Of a stretch of 64,000 nucleotides of DNA, positions 17,235 through 25,644 are shown one piece after another. Position 1 is the first letter of the stretch. Each line of letters starts with the position of its first letter. The notes beneath the pieces were generated by a model. That model did not search any database. It was not told the origin of the DNA and saw nothing but the letters and a program-made list of their open reading frames with translations. This DNA is from Chitinophagales bacterium (GTDB lineage: Bacteria > Bacteroidota > Bacteroidia > Chitinophagales > CAIOSU01): the NCBI GenBank assembly GCA_026003335.1, contig BPHB01000001.1, positions 1,510,591 through 1,574,590 on the forward strand. The letters are read 5' to 3'. The translations under genes were made by a program, and so were the position numbers.

Positions 17235-18024
17235 GGCGAGTGAGTTTTTTCAGCAATGTGCGCGCTGCCTTGTCAGGTGCATACTTTTCCAGCAGCCGGA
17301 TAAAATAACTGCCTACGATGGCTCCGTTGGCATATTGGCATGCAACACGATATGTATGCGCATCATGTATTCCGAAGCCTATCAGCAACGGCCTGTTCAA
17401 ACCCATCTTTTTTATCCGGTTAAAGTATGCCGTCTGGGCCGAACTGAAGCCTGACTGCCTGCCGGTAGTGGTGGCTGCACTTACCATATACACGAATCCG
17501 CTGCAGAGCGATGCAATTTTGCGAACCCTGGCGGCCGGGGTGTGGGGTGTAACCAGCAACACCGTGTGCAAACCATACTTCCTGAACAAGGGCTTATGAC
17601 GTTGCACATCATCCAGCGGCATATCGGGAAGAATAATACCGTCCACACCGCAACGCGCAGCCTGATGGCAAAAGCGTTCAAATCCGTATTGCATGACGGG
17701 ATTTACATATCCCATCAACAACACCGGCAGGCGGCAATGATTGCGCAGCTGCTGCAACTGTTGAAAGAGCAGGTGCAGCGTCATCCCGTTTTTTATAGCC
17801 ACCTCACTGCTGTGCTGAATAACCGGTCCGTCCGCAAGCGGATCAGAGTAGGGCATTCCTATCTCCAGCATATCGGCACCTGCCTTCTCCAGAGCTGCCG
17901 CAATAGAGAGCGTTGCCTCCAGTTGGGGAAAGCCAGCCGTGTAATACACCGACAGCACCCGCTCAGGCCGGGTGCGAAACAGCTCATCTATCCGGTTGGT
18001 TACAATAGAAGCCGTTGGTCTCAT
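17212..18024 (-). CDS. trpA: Tryptophan synthase alpha chain
   Basis: Converts indole-3-glycerol phosphate to indole and glyceraldehyde 3-phosphate in the alpha2-beta2 tryptophan synthase. The 270-residue TIM barrel shows the catalytic acids Glu54 and Asp65 in ADMLEIGMPYSDPLADGPVIQ, written here as LEIGMPYSDP and ADGPVIQ. The phosphate-binding end appears as LLIGFGIHDAHT and NGAIVGSYFIRLL. The ATG at 18024 overlaps the trpB stop by four bases, so alpha is translated right after beta. Confidence 0.97.
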   Translation of the reverse strand: MRPTASIVTNRIDELFRTRPERVLSVYYTAGFPQLEATLSIAAALEKAGADMLEIGMPYSDPLADGPVIQHSSEVAIKNGMTLHLLFQQLQQLRNHCRLPVLLMGYVNPVMQYGFERFCHQAARCGVDGIILPDMPLDDVQRHKPLFRKYGLHTVLLVTPHTPAARVRKIASLCSGFVYMVSAATTTGRQSGFSSAQTAYFNRIKKMGLNRPLLIGFGIHDAHTYRVACQYANGAIVGSYFIRLLEKYAPDKAARTLLKKLTRHDNSVEG

Positions 18025-19187
18025 GAGGAAAAATATTTCCTGTAAGTCTCCAAATCTTTATCGCCTCTTCCGGATAAACACACCACTACTTTATCCATCT
18101 TCCGAAACTGTATTTTTTTTAATGCAGCAATCGCATGAGCCGACTCCAGCGCAGGGATAACACCTTCCAGGCGGGCCAGCAATGCAGCTGCATTCAGGGC
18201 TTCTTTATCGGTGGCAGATAAAAAGGTTGCCCGGCCACTGACATGCAGATGCGCCATCAGCGGTCCGATGCCGGGATAGTCAAGGCCTGCTGAAACAGAA
18301 TACGGCTCCCTGATTTGACCGTCACGGGTTTGCATTAGAAGGGTCTTGCTGCCATGTATTACACCCGGCCTGCCCAGACGTATGGTTGCCGCTGACTGTC
18401 CGGAACGCACTCCTTTTCCGGCAGCCTCTACTCCGATGAGACGCACCTCAGGTTTATCCAAAAAATGCCAGAATGCTCCGGCCGCATTGCTGCCTCCGCC
18501 CACACATGCAATGACATATCGGGGTAAGCCCTGCAATTGCCTGCGTATTTCCCGGCTGATCACAGACTGAAACCGGGCTACCATGTCAGGATAGGGATGC
18601 GGCCCCACAATGGAGCCAATAATGTAATGGGTATCGTCAGGATGATTAATCCAGTCACGGATAGCCTCATTGGTGGCGTCTTTCAGTGTCATACTTCCCT
18701 TATCCACAGCAATGACCGTTGCTCCCAGCATTTGCATGCGCAACACATTAGGCTGCTGCCTTTCCATATCTTTTTTACCCATATACACTACACACTGCAA
18801 CCCCAGCAGAGCACACACCGTTGCCGTTGCTACTCCATGCTGCCCGGCTCCGGTTTCGGCTATAATTCTGCTTTTGCCCATCCTTTTGGCCAGCAAAGCC
18901 TGCCCGATGGCGTTATTGATTTTATGCGCACCCGTATGACACAGATCTTCTCGTTTCAGATAAATATGCGTGTGGAAATAATCAGACAGGCGGGCGGCAT
19001 AAAACAATGGAGTAGGCCGGCCGGCATAGCTTTTCAACAACTGATGAAACTCTCTCTGAAAGCTTTTGTCCCGCAGGATAGAACGATATCTCCTCTGTAA
19101 TTCATTTACGTTGTGAAACAGCAGCTCCGGTATGTACGCTCCTCCGAACGTTCCATAAAAGCCCTGATTGCTGACTTTAAATTTCAT
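18021..19187 (-). CDS. trpB: Tryptophan synthase beta chain
   Basis: The PLP-dependent subunit that condenses indole with serine to give tryptophan. The 388-residue length is typical. The PLP lysine is Lys89 in HTGAHKINNAIGQ. Further family marks are ETGAGQHGVATA, CVGGGSNAAGAFWHF, the phosphate-binding glycine loop, and GRPGVIHGSKTLLMQ. It reads as the TrpB1 type that partners TrpA. It overlaps trpF upstream and trpA downstream by four bases each, tightly coupling the operon. Confidence 0.97.
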   Translation of the reverse strand: MKFKVSNQGFYGTFGGAYIPELLFHNVNELQRRYRSILRDKSFQREFHQLLKSYAGRPTPLFYAARLSDYFHTHIYLKREDLCHTGAHKINNAIGQALLAKRMGKSRIIAETGAGQHGVATATVCALLGLQCVVYMGKKDMERQQPNVLRMQMLGATVIAVDKGSMTLKDATNEAIRDWINHPDDTHYIIGSIVGPHPYPDMVARFQSVISREIRRQLQGLPRYVIACVGGGSNAAGAFWHFLDKPEVRLIGVEAAGKGVRSGQSAATIRLGRPGVIHGSKTLLMQTRDGQIREPYSVSAGLDYPGIGPLMAHLHVSGRATFLSATDKEALNAAALLARLEGVIPALESAHAIAALKKIQFRKMDKVVVCLSGRGDKDLETYRKYFSS

Positions 19188-19825
19188 ACCTGCTGGCGGA
19201 GTTGTTTTACAAAATTCCGGATGGCCTGAATGTCTTTGCTCCCCGGAGCAATTTCAAAACCTGAATTAATATCCACACCGAAAAAAGAGGGATGCGAAAA
19301 AGATAATAACTGCCGTGTGTGCACAGGACTGATCCCTCCGCTGAGAAAAAAAGGCACATGCAAACGATATTTCTGCAAAAGACTCCAGTCAAAAGCAATC
19401 CGGTTACCTCCGGGTAATTTACCTCGGGCATCAAAGAGAAAATAATCGCAGCATGAAGCATAAGATGACAGCGTTTCAAAATCAAAACCGGCATCCACGT
19501 TAAAAGCTTTTATCACCCGGAATGACTGCCGCAGACGCTGACAATATGCTGCAGACTCCTGACCATGCAACTGAACCAGTTGAAAGGCATAGCTGCGGGC
19601 GAGCTCTTCCACACGGCTGAGGCTTTCATTCACAAAAACACCCACCCGCTGGGTAGCAATACCCTTCGGTATGCGGGCAAGTGAGGGCATTTCATGCGCC
19701 ACATAGCGCGGTGAAGGCGGATAAAAAACAAATCCTACAAAATCAACAGGCTGATCTGACAGGCTCAGCGCCTGCAAGTCATTTTGCCGTGTGATGCCAC
19801 ACACTTTGATTTTCATATCAAACAT
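19184..19825 (-). CDS. trpF: Phosphoribosylanthranilate isomerase
   Basis: Catalyses the Amadori rearrangement of N-(5'-phosphoribosyl)anthranilate in tryptophan synthesis. About 213 residues, with the N-terminal KVCGITRQND containing the catalytic Cys, VGFVFYPPSPRYV, LVQLHGQE and the C-terminal FFLSGGISP and FGVDINSGFEIAPGSKD. The catalytic Asp lies in YFLFDARGK. Two starts are possible, the ATG at 19825 or at 19816; the second places Met directly before KIKVCGITR, as in most homologues. It is separate from trpC, not fused as in enteric bacteria. Confidence 0.95.
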   Translation of the reverse strand: MFDMKIKVCGITRQNDLQALSLSDQPVDFVGFVFYPPSPRYVAHEMPSLARIPKGIATQRVGVFVNESLSRVEELARSYAFQLVQLHGQESAAYCQRLRQSFRVIKAFNVDAGFDFETLSSYASCCDYFLFDARGKLPGGNRIAFDWSLLQKYRLHVPFFLSGGISPVHTRQLLSFSHPSFFGVDINSGFEIAPGSKDIQAIRNFVKQLRQQV

Positions 19826-19832
19826 TGTTTAC

Positions 19833-20636
19833 TCATGGCCTGATATTTTCATAGTTGCGCACGTCCTGAATAAACCGGGCGCAGGCAGCAGCCGGATCAG
19901 GCTGACGCATGAAGTATTCTCCTATCAGAAAGCCATGATAGCCGGCTTTTCTCAGCGCAAATACTGTAGTTGCTTCTTCAATGCCGCTTTCAGCTATTTT
20001 GATAAAATCATCAGGAATATGTTCGGCAAGTTCATATGCCGTAGTCAGATTCACATCAAAAGTTTTCAGATCACGATTGTTTACACCCACATGTTGGATG
20101 TAGGGGTTCAGCTTGCCCAATTCTTCATGGCTGTGAAATTCGGCAAGCACTTCCATACCCAGAGAGACGGCAAATTTTGCCAGCTTGTGCATTTCTTTTT
20201 TATCCAGCAAAGCGGCAATTAGCAAAACGACATCTGCTCCCATGGAGCGTGCTTCAATGATCTGATATTCATCCAGGATAAAATCTTTGCGCAATATGGG
20301 ACAATAGTTGAACTTTCTGGCTGCCTGCAGGTCGTCTGCACTGCCGCCAAAATACTTTGTATCTGTGAGTACACTGAGCGCTGAAGCTCCGGCTTGCATG
20401 TAGCCATGGCAAACTTCGGCTGCCCGTGCATAGCGGTTAATCACCCCCCTAGAGGGCGATTGCCTTTTAAATTCGGCTATGATGCCGCAAAGGTCTTTGC
20501 GCAGCAGATATTTACGCAGGGAAACAGGACGTTCTTTAAAATACATGCTGCGCTCAAGCAGCTTTACCGGATAGAGCTCCTTTCGCTCGGCTACTTCCCG
20601 GATTTTATGTTTTCTTATTTCTTCAAGAATACTCAT
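19833..20636 (-). CDS. trpC: Indole-3-glycerol phosphate synthase
   Basis: Closes the indole ring by decarboxylating carboxyphenylamino-deoxyribulose phosphate. The 267-residue protein shows the family marks IIAEFKRQSPSRGVI with the catalytic Lys, ALSVLTDTKYFGGS, ILRKDFILDEYQI, GVNNRDLKTFDV, IAESGI and GFLIGEYFMRQPDP. The start overlaps the trpD stop by four bases and the stop lies seven bases before trpF. It is a monofunctional enzyme here. Confidence 0.97.
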   Translation of the reverse strand: MSILEEIRKHKIREVAERKELYPVKLLERSMYFKERPVSLRKYLLRKDLCGIIAEFKRQSPSRGVINRYARAAEVCHGYMQAGASALSVLTDTKYFGGSADDLQAARKFNYCPILRKDFILDEYQIIEARSMGADVVLLIAALLDKKEMHKLAKFAVSLGMEVLAEFHSHEELGKLNPYIQHVGVNNRDLKTFDVNLTTAYELAEHIPDDFIKIAESGIEEATTVFALRKAGYHGFLIGEYFMRQPDPAAACARFIQDVRNYENIRP

Positions 20637-21637
20637 GGTTGCATACTGAGGAGTTTTTCAAAAACCTTCTTGGCCTTTCCTGACAGGAGCGATTCTTCAG
20701 CCATGGCGCGGCTTTCCGCATAACCTTTCTCCGGATAATAGCAATGAATGGCAACGGCTGCATTGGCAACTACCACCTGACGCTGGGCTTCCGTGCAGCT
20801 ATTGTTTAGTACATCCGAAAAAATATTTGCTGCCTCAGCGATAGTTTTTCCGCCATAAAGAAAGTCAGGAACAATTTTTTCAAATCCCATTGCCTCGGGA
20901 CTCAGGAGCTGTTCTCCGGCAGGTGTGCATATCTTCACCGGAGCAGTGAGCGATATTTCGTCATAGCCATCCGTGCTGATCAATACGGTATATCTTTCCT
21001 TTTCACGCTGAAGAATATAATTATAGATCCGCTGTAACTCAAAGCTGAATACTCCTGATACCTGCACTGGCGGGTTGCATGGATTAACCAGCGGTCCAAG
21101 CATATTGAAAAAAGTTCTTACACCCAGTTGCTTTCTTACCGGTGCTACTGCCTTAAGGGCAGGATGAAACAACGGAGCGTGCAGAAAACAGATGCCTGCC
21201 TCTTCCAATTCTTTTTTCAGTTTGGATTCCGCATCCGAAAAGCGATATCCGAAATACTCCATGACATTGGATGAACCGCTGACAGACGATACTCCGTAGT
21301 TGCCATGCTTGGCCACCTTAATGCCGGCTCCTGCAGCTACAAAAGCCGTTAGGGTAGAAATATTGAACGTATTACGTCCGTCACCGCCTGTGCCGCAAAC
21401 ATCCAGAGGCTCGTAAGCAGATAAATCCACACGCACACACAACTCGGTGATGGCCTGGCGAAAGCCCAGCAACTCATTTACAGTGATAGGGCGCATCATA
21501 AAAATGGTGAGGAAAGCAGCAGTTTGAGCTTCATTCAGCTCATTGCCTGCTATGCGCATCATACACTCCCGCGCTTCTTCATACGCAAGCGTATGACAGT
21601 TGAGCAGTTGCTGTAAAATGTCTTTAACCGGTCTCAC
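20633..21637 (-). CDS. trpD: Anthranilate phosphoribosyltransferase
   Basis: Transfers the phosphoribosyl group from PRPP to anthranilate. The 334-residue protein has the helical N-terminal domain and the PRPP-binding loop CGTGGDGRNTFNIST, then VAKHGNYGVSSVSGSSNVME, written here in parts as VAKHGNYGVSS and GSSNVMEYFG, and FFNMLGPLVNP. It is not fused to trpG, which precedes it with a four-base overlap. Confidence 0.97.
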   Translation of the reverse strand: MRPVKDILQQLLNCHTLAYEEARECMMRIAGNELNEAQTAAFLTIFMMRPITVNELLGFRQAITELCVRVDLSAYEPLDVCGTGGDGRNTFNISTLTAFVAAGAGIKVAKHGNYGVSSVSGSSNVMEYFGYRFSDAESKLKKELEEAGICFLHAPLFHPALKAVAPVRKQLGVRTFFNMLGPLVNPCNPPVQVSGVFSFELQRIYNYILQREKERYTVLISTDGYDEISLTAPVKICTPAGEQLLSPEAMGFEKIVPDFLYGGKTIAEAANIFSDVLNNSCTEAQRQVVVANAAVAIHCYYPEKGYAESRAMAEESLLSGKAKKVFEKLLSMQP

Positions 21638-22206
21638 AGATAAATCCAGTTATGTATAATCTGTTTTCCTGCCGGAGTCATCACCGATTCAGGGTGAAAC
21701 TGTACTCCCCATACCTTATATGTGCGATGACTTAGTGCCATAATCTCCCCGGATTCATCTTCTGCAATTACTTCCAGATCAGCAGGCACGGTTTCCCGGT
21801 TTACCACCCAGGAGTGATAGCGCCCAGCTGCAAAAGGCGACTGCACGTTTTCAAAAAGAGGATGATCAGGGCGGATAACTTTCACTGGAGTCTCCTTGCC
21901 ATGATACACGCGGGAGAGATTTTTCAACTGTGCTCCGAAGACTTCCCCGATTGCCTGATGACCCAAACACACCCCAAGGATTTTTTTTACCGAAGCATAG
22001 ACTTTTACCACTTCTTCCAGCAATCCGGCTTCCGAAGGCAGCCCCGGACCGGGTGAAAGCAGGATATACTCAAACTGCGCTACGGCATCCAGTTTAAAAA
22101 CATCATTACGCCACACCTGTGGACGCTCTCCGGTAACCTCATGCACCAGATGCACCAGATTGTAGGTGAATGAATCATAATTATCTATGACGAGAACTTT
22201 TTTCAT
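21634..22206 (-). CDS. trpG: Anthranilate synthase glutamine amidotransferase component
   Basis: Supplies ammonia from glutamine to TrpE. The 190-residue class I glutaminase has nucleophile Cys80 in LGVCLGHQAIG, the oxyanion motif LLSPGPGLP and the His-Glu pair in VWGVQFHPESV. It overlaps trpE and trpD by four bases each, giving near-equal translation with its partner TrpE. It may double as the PabA glutaminase for folate synthesis, as happens in some bacteria, which cannot be judged from this window. Confidence 0.97.
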   Translation of the reverse strand: MKKVLVIDNYDSFTYNLVHLVHEVTGERPQVWRNDVFKLDAVAQFEYILLSPGPGLPSEAGLLEEVVKVYASVKKILGVCLGHQAIGEVFGAQLKNLSRVYHGKETPVKVIRPDHPLFENVQSPFAAGRYHSWVVNRETVPADLEVIAEDESGEIMALSHRTYKVWGVQFHPESVMTPAGKQIIHNWIYL

Positions 22207-23615
22207 AAAGCGATATTTTCGGCTTCCTCAATAGCCTTTCTCAGCGCCCCCAGTTTATTATGCACTTCCTGGAGCTCGGCCTCAGGTTCGGAGTCAATGA
22301 CCACACCGGCACCAGCCTGATAGAAAAGCGTGTTTTTGCAGCTGAGAAACGAACGTATTGTAATCGCTTGATTCATGCTTCCGTCCAGCCCTATCATACC
22401 CAAAGCTCCACCGTAATAACCTCTTAGCTGCGGCTCGCAACTATCAATAATTTGCATAGCCCTGATTTTAGGCGCACCTGTCAGCGTTCCTGCCGGAAAC
22501 GTCTTGCTGAACAACTCAAAGGCCATGGCGCCCTCGGCAAGCTCTCCGGACACGGTGGAAACAAGATGAATCACATGAGAATAAAACTGAATTTCCCTGA
22601 ACCGCTCTACTTGTACATTCCGGCAATAAACAGAAAGGTCATTTCTGGCCAAATCCACCAGCATGACATGCTCGGCATTCTCTTTCGGATCCTGCAGGAG
22701 TCTGGCAGCAAGCTGACGATCCTCTTCGTCATTTCCTGTACGTCTGAAGGTGCCCGCAATCGGATTGATATAGGCTTTATTGTTTTTAATAATGAGCTGA
22801 GCTTCGGGGGAGGAGCCAAAAATGCGGAAACTGCCGAAATCAAAATAAAACAGGTAAGGAGAAGGATTGATGGAGCGCAAAGCCCGGTAAACATTAAAAT
22901 CATCCCCCTCAAAAGACTGGCTGAACCTGCGTGACAAAACAACCTGAAACACATCGCCCCGCTGACAATGCCGTTGCCCCTGCCTTACCCTGTCCAGAAA
23001 AGTTTCATCAGTCATGTCTGCTTTTACCTTCTTCTCTGCCCTGAAAGGGTAAGGGCGAAAATTTTTATTTCTGATAATATCCTGAATCAAAGCGGGGTTT
23101 TCTGCCGGCCCGTTCAGATTATTACTAAATACAAACAGCTCTTCGCTGAAGTGATTAAACACCAGAACATACCGAAACATATGATATTGCAGCAGAGGAA
23201 TGTCTTGCGCAGAATTACCCTTAAACTGAATGGCCTCAAAATGCTGCACGGCATCATAACATGTATATCCGAAAAATCCATCATACGCCACCGCAGCGAG
23301 CGGTTCTTTACGCTGAAAGCTGCGCAACAGATTATCCGTCACCTCGGCTACTGAAACACCCTGCTTCAGGGATATGTTTTTCACGGGTTGTCCGCTGATG
23401 AGCAGGTGAACAGAGTCCGAGGTAAGCACTATAGAAGCAATCGGGTCAGCACAAATAAAGGAACGACTGTTTTCAGACGTATGATAGTCCGAACTTTCCA
23501 GCAAACAGGACACCGGGAAATGCTCGCGTAGGCGGGCATACACACCCACCGGAGTGTAGGTGTCAGCAAGCATGCGAAGGCAACGGCTTTCTACTCTATA
23601 ATTATTCAACAGCAT
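22203..23615 (-). CDS. trpE: Anthranilate synthase component I
   Basis: Makes anthranilate from chorismate with ammonia delivered by TrpG. The 470-residue product has the N-terminal motif SCLLESSDYHTSENSRSF, with the LLES element that binds tryptophan for feedback inhibition, and the chorismate-binding core with FQVVLSRRFSQ, SPYLFYFDFG, SPEAQL, NPIAGTFRRTG, EHVMLVDLARNDL and FPAGTLTGAPKIRAM. It is the first structural gene of the operon. Its ATG lies inside the 3' end of the candidate leader peptide reading frame, so its translation may depend on leader translation. Confidence 0.97.
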   Translation of the reverse strand: MLLNNYRVESRCLRMLADTYTPVGVYARLREHFPVSCLLESSDYHTSENSRSFICADPIASIVLTSDSVHLLISGQPVKNISLKQGVSVAEVTDNLLRSFQRKEPLAAVAYDGFFGYTCYDAVQHFEAIQFKGNSAQDIPLLQYHMFRYVLVFNHFSEELFVFSNNLNGPAENPALIQDIIRNKNFRPYPFRAEKKVKADMTDETFLDRVRQGQRHCQRGDVFQVVLSRRFSQSFEGDDFNVYRALRSINPSPYLFYFDFGSFRIFGSSPEAQLIIKNNKAYINPIAGTFRRTGNDEEDRQLAARLLQDPKENAEHVMLVDLARNDLSVYCRNVQVERFREIQFYSHVIHLVSTVSGELAEGAMAFELFSKTFPAGTLTGAPKIRAMQIIDSCEPQLRGYYGGALGMIGLDGSMNQAITIRSFLSCKNTLFYQAGAGVVIDSEPEAELQEVHNKLGALRKAIEEAENIAL

Positions 23616-23713
23616 GGGAAGACCGACAAGACCAGGGAACCCACCAATGTTAAGCAGCTTTTAGTCCACCACAAACCGAAAGGTCTCACAACAGCATGTT
23701 GATAAAAAACCAT
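23606..23713 (-). CDS. trpL: Candidate trp operon leader peptide with tandem Trp codons
   Basis: A 35-codon frame on the minus strand, from ATG 23713 to TGA 23608-23606, too short for usual gene calling. Codons 15 and 16 are both TGG (complement 23671-23666), in the context FGLWWTK. Tandem Trp codons in a short frame directly before trpE are the hallmark of a tryptophan-sensing leader. The frame ends ten bases inside trpE, unlike enterobacterial trpL, which ends well before the structural gene. CATGCTGTTG occurs both at leader codons 6-9 and at the trpE start. GTGAGACC at codons 9-11 can pair with GGTCTTGT after the Trp codons, and GTGGG can pair with CCCAT over the trpE start. No classic U-tract terminator is visible, so control of translation is as likely as attenuation. 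Function is inferred. Confidence 0.6.
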   Translation of the reverse strand: MVFYQHAVVRPFGLWWTKSCLTLVGSLVLSVFPCC

Positions 23714-23781
23714 GTGCTGAAAACGTCACGCAGGCAATTATTGTTGAGCGGAACGATTATTTATTATAGCTAACTTTATAC

Positions 23782-23790
23782 TAACTTTTG
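23782..23790 (+). promoter_or_regulatory. Near-consensus -7 box (TAACTTTTG) for korAB
   Basis: One extra T compared with TAnnTTTG; a second near-match, TAACTTTA, lies at 23771-23778. Either could drive korA, whose ATG is at 23806. Confidence 0.4.
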
Positions 23791-23805
23791 TCGCTTTTTT
23801 TTACT

Positions 23806-25644
23806 ATGCAGGCAACCGTAGAAACCAAAGAAGCCGTAGTCATTAAGTTTGCCGGAGATTCAGGAGATGGCATGCAACTCACCGGCAGTCAATTCACCAA
23901 TGAAATTGTGCTCGGAGGCAGCGACATATCTACCTTTCCTGACTTTCCTGCAGAAATACGAGCACCTCAGGGTACCCTGGCTGGTGTTTCGGGCTTTCAG
24001 TTACACTTCGGCAGCCGGGAAATTTACACTCCGGGTGATGAGTATGATGTGCTTGTTGCCATGAATGCGGCTGCACTGAAAGTGAACATAAAGCGCCTGA
24101 AAAAAGGAGGCATACTGATTGCTAACACTTCGGGCTTTGACAGCAAAAACCTCCGCCTGGCCGGATATGATAAAAATCCGCTGCAGGACGAACAACTTGG
24201 CAACTATACCGTGTACGAAATGGACGTTACGCGCCTTACCAGAGAATGCCTGGAAGGTCTGCCGTTAGGCACCAAAGAAAAAGACCGCTCAAAAAATATG
24301 TTTGTGTTAGGCTTTCTCTTCTGGATGTATAACAAAACTCCTGACAGCACCATCCGCTTTTTGCAAGAGAAATTTGACAAAGACCCCGTAGTGCTGGAAG
24401 CCAATATAAGAAGCATACAGGCTGGATACAACTATGGAGATACCACTGAGACCTTTACTACCCGTTTCGCTGTGGCGGCAGCCAATCTGGAGCCTGGTGT
24501 TTATAGAAACATCATGGGCAATCAGGCCACGGTACTGGGATTAATTACCGCATCAAAAAAGTCAGGACTTCCTCTTTTTTACGGCTCCTATCCCATTACT
24601 CCGGCATCTGACATTCTGCATATGCTGGCCCGGCATAAAAACTTTGGCGTCAAAACCTTTCAGGCAGAAGACGAAATTGCTGCTATATGCTCAGCCATAG
24701 GTGCCTCCTTCGGGGGTTGTCTTGGTGTCACCGGCACTTCAGGTCCTGGGATGGCACTAAAAACGGAAGCCATGGGGCTGGCGGTGATGCTTGAAATACC
24801 GCTGGTGATCATTGACGTGCAACGGGGAGGGCCCTCCACAGGTCTCCCTACTAAAACCGAACAGGCCGACCTGCTGCAGGCCCTCTATGGACGCAACAGC
24901 GAATGCCCCATGCCCGTGGTGGCCGCCAGCTCACCCTCTGATTGTTTTGAAAGTGTGTTTGAAGCCTGCCGTATAGCTATCCAGCACATGACCCCGGTTA
25001 TTTTTCTTAGTGATGGCTATATCGCCAACGGCTCTGAACCATGGAAATTTCCTGCTGCAGCCGACATTCCGGAAATTAAAGTCACCTTTGCCCGGCCCAA
25101 CGGACAACCGTTTATGCCCTATCAGCGGGATGAAAAGCTAAGCCGCCCCTGGGCTATACCAGGCACCCCAGGCCTTGAACACCGCGTGGGTGGCCTGGAA
25201 AAAGAAAATATCACCGGCAACGTGTCTTACGACCCGGATAATCATGAGCTGATGGTTAAACTGCGTGAAGAAAAGGTGCAGCGGATAGCCGACTACCTGC
25301 CGCAACAGAAAATAGAAATCGGACCCGAAAAGGGCAAACTGCTCATTCTGGGCTGGGGATCCACTTACGGAGTTATCAAATCGGTGGTTAAAGATTTGTA
25401 TGAACAGGAGGGCCTGCCGGTAGCCCATGTGCATCTGCGTTATCTGAAGCCTTTCCCGACAAATCTGGGCCGCCTGCTGCGCAATTTTGAAAAAGTGCTG
25501 ATACCGGAAATCAACAACGGACAGCTTATTAAAGTGATACGGGATCAATTTCTGATACCAGCCATCGGCTACAACCGCATCAGAGGCGTGCCTATTACCA
25601 AAACAGAATTGAAAGAAAAAGCTTTGGAGGTTCTGCAATCATGA
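23806..25644 (+). CDS. korA: 2-oxoacid:ferredoxin oxidoreductase alpha subunit (fused gamma-alpha, KorA type)
   Basis: The large subunit of the enzyme that oxidatively decarboxylates 2-oxoglutarate (or a related 2-oxoacid) to the acyl-CoA with ferredoxin as electron acceptor. The product is 612 residues from the ATG at 23806; a TTG at 23788 would lie on the promoter box. An N-terminal gamma-type domain (VIKFAGDSGDGMQLTGSQF, about 11-190) is fused to an alpha domain beginning with VLGLITASKKSGLP and the signature YPITPASDIL. ETGPGMALK-like TSGPGMALKTEAMGL and VDVQRGGPSTGLPTKTEQ, written in part as QRGGPSTGLPTKTEQ, are also seen. The stop overlaps korB by four bases. Substrate specificity for 2-oxoglutarate is by family resemblance. 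Confidence 0.93.
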   Translation: MQATVETKEAVVIKFAGDSGDGMQLTGSQFTNEIVLGGSDISTFPDFPAEIRAPQGTLAGVSGFQLHFGSREIYTPGDEYDVLVAMNAAALKVNIKRLKKGGILIANTSGFDSKNLRLAGYDKNPLQDEQLGNYTVYEMDVTRLTRECLEGLPLGTKEKDRSKNMFVLGFLFWMYNKTPDSTIRFLQEKFDKDPVVLEANIRSIQAGYNYGDTTETFTTRFAVAAANLEPGVYRNIMGNQATVLGLITASKKSGLPLFYGSYPITPASDILHMLARHKNFGVKTFQAEDEIAAICSAIGASFGGCLGVTGTSGPGMALKTEAMGLAVMLEIPLVIIDVQRGGPSTGLPTKTEQADLLQALYGRNSECPMPVVAASSPSDCFESVFEACRIAIQHMTPVIFLSDGYIANGSEPWKFPAAADIPEIKVTFARPNGQPFMPYQRDEKLSRPWAIPGTPGLEHRVGGLEKENITGNVSYDPDNHELMVKLREEKVQRIADYLPQQKIEIGPEKGKLLILGWGSTYGVIKSVVKDLYEQEGLPVAHVHLRYLKPFPTNLGRLLRNFEKVLIPEINNGQLIKVIRDQFLIPAIGYNRIRGVPITKTELKEKALEVLQS

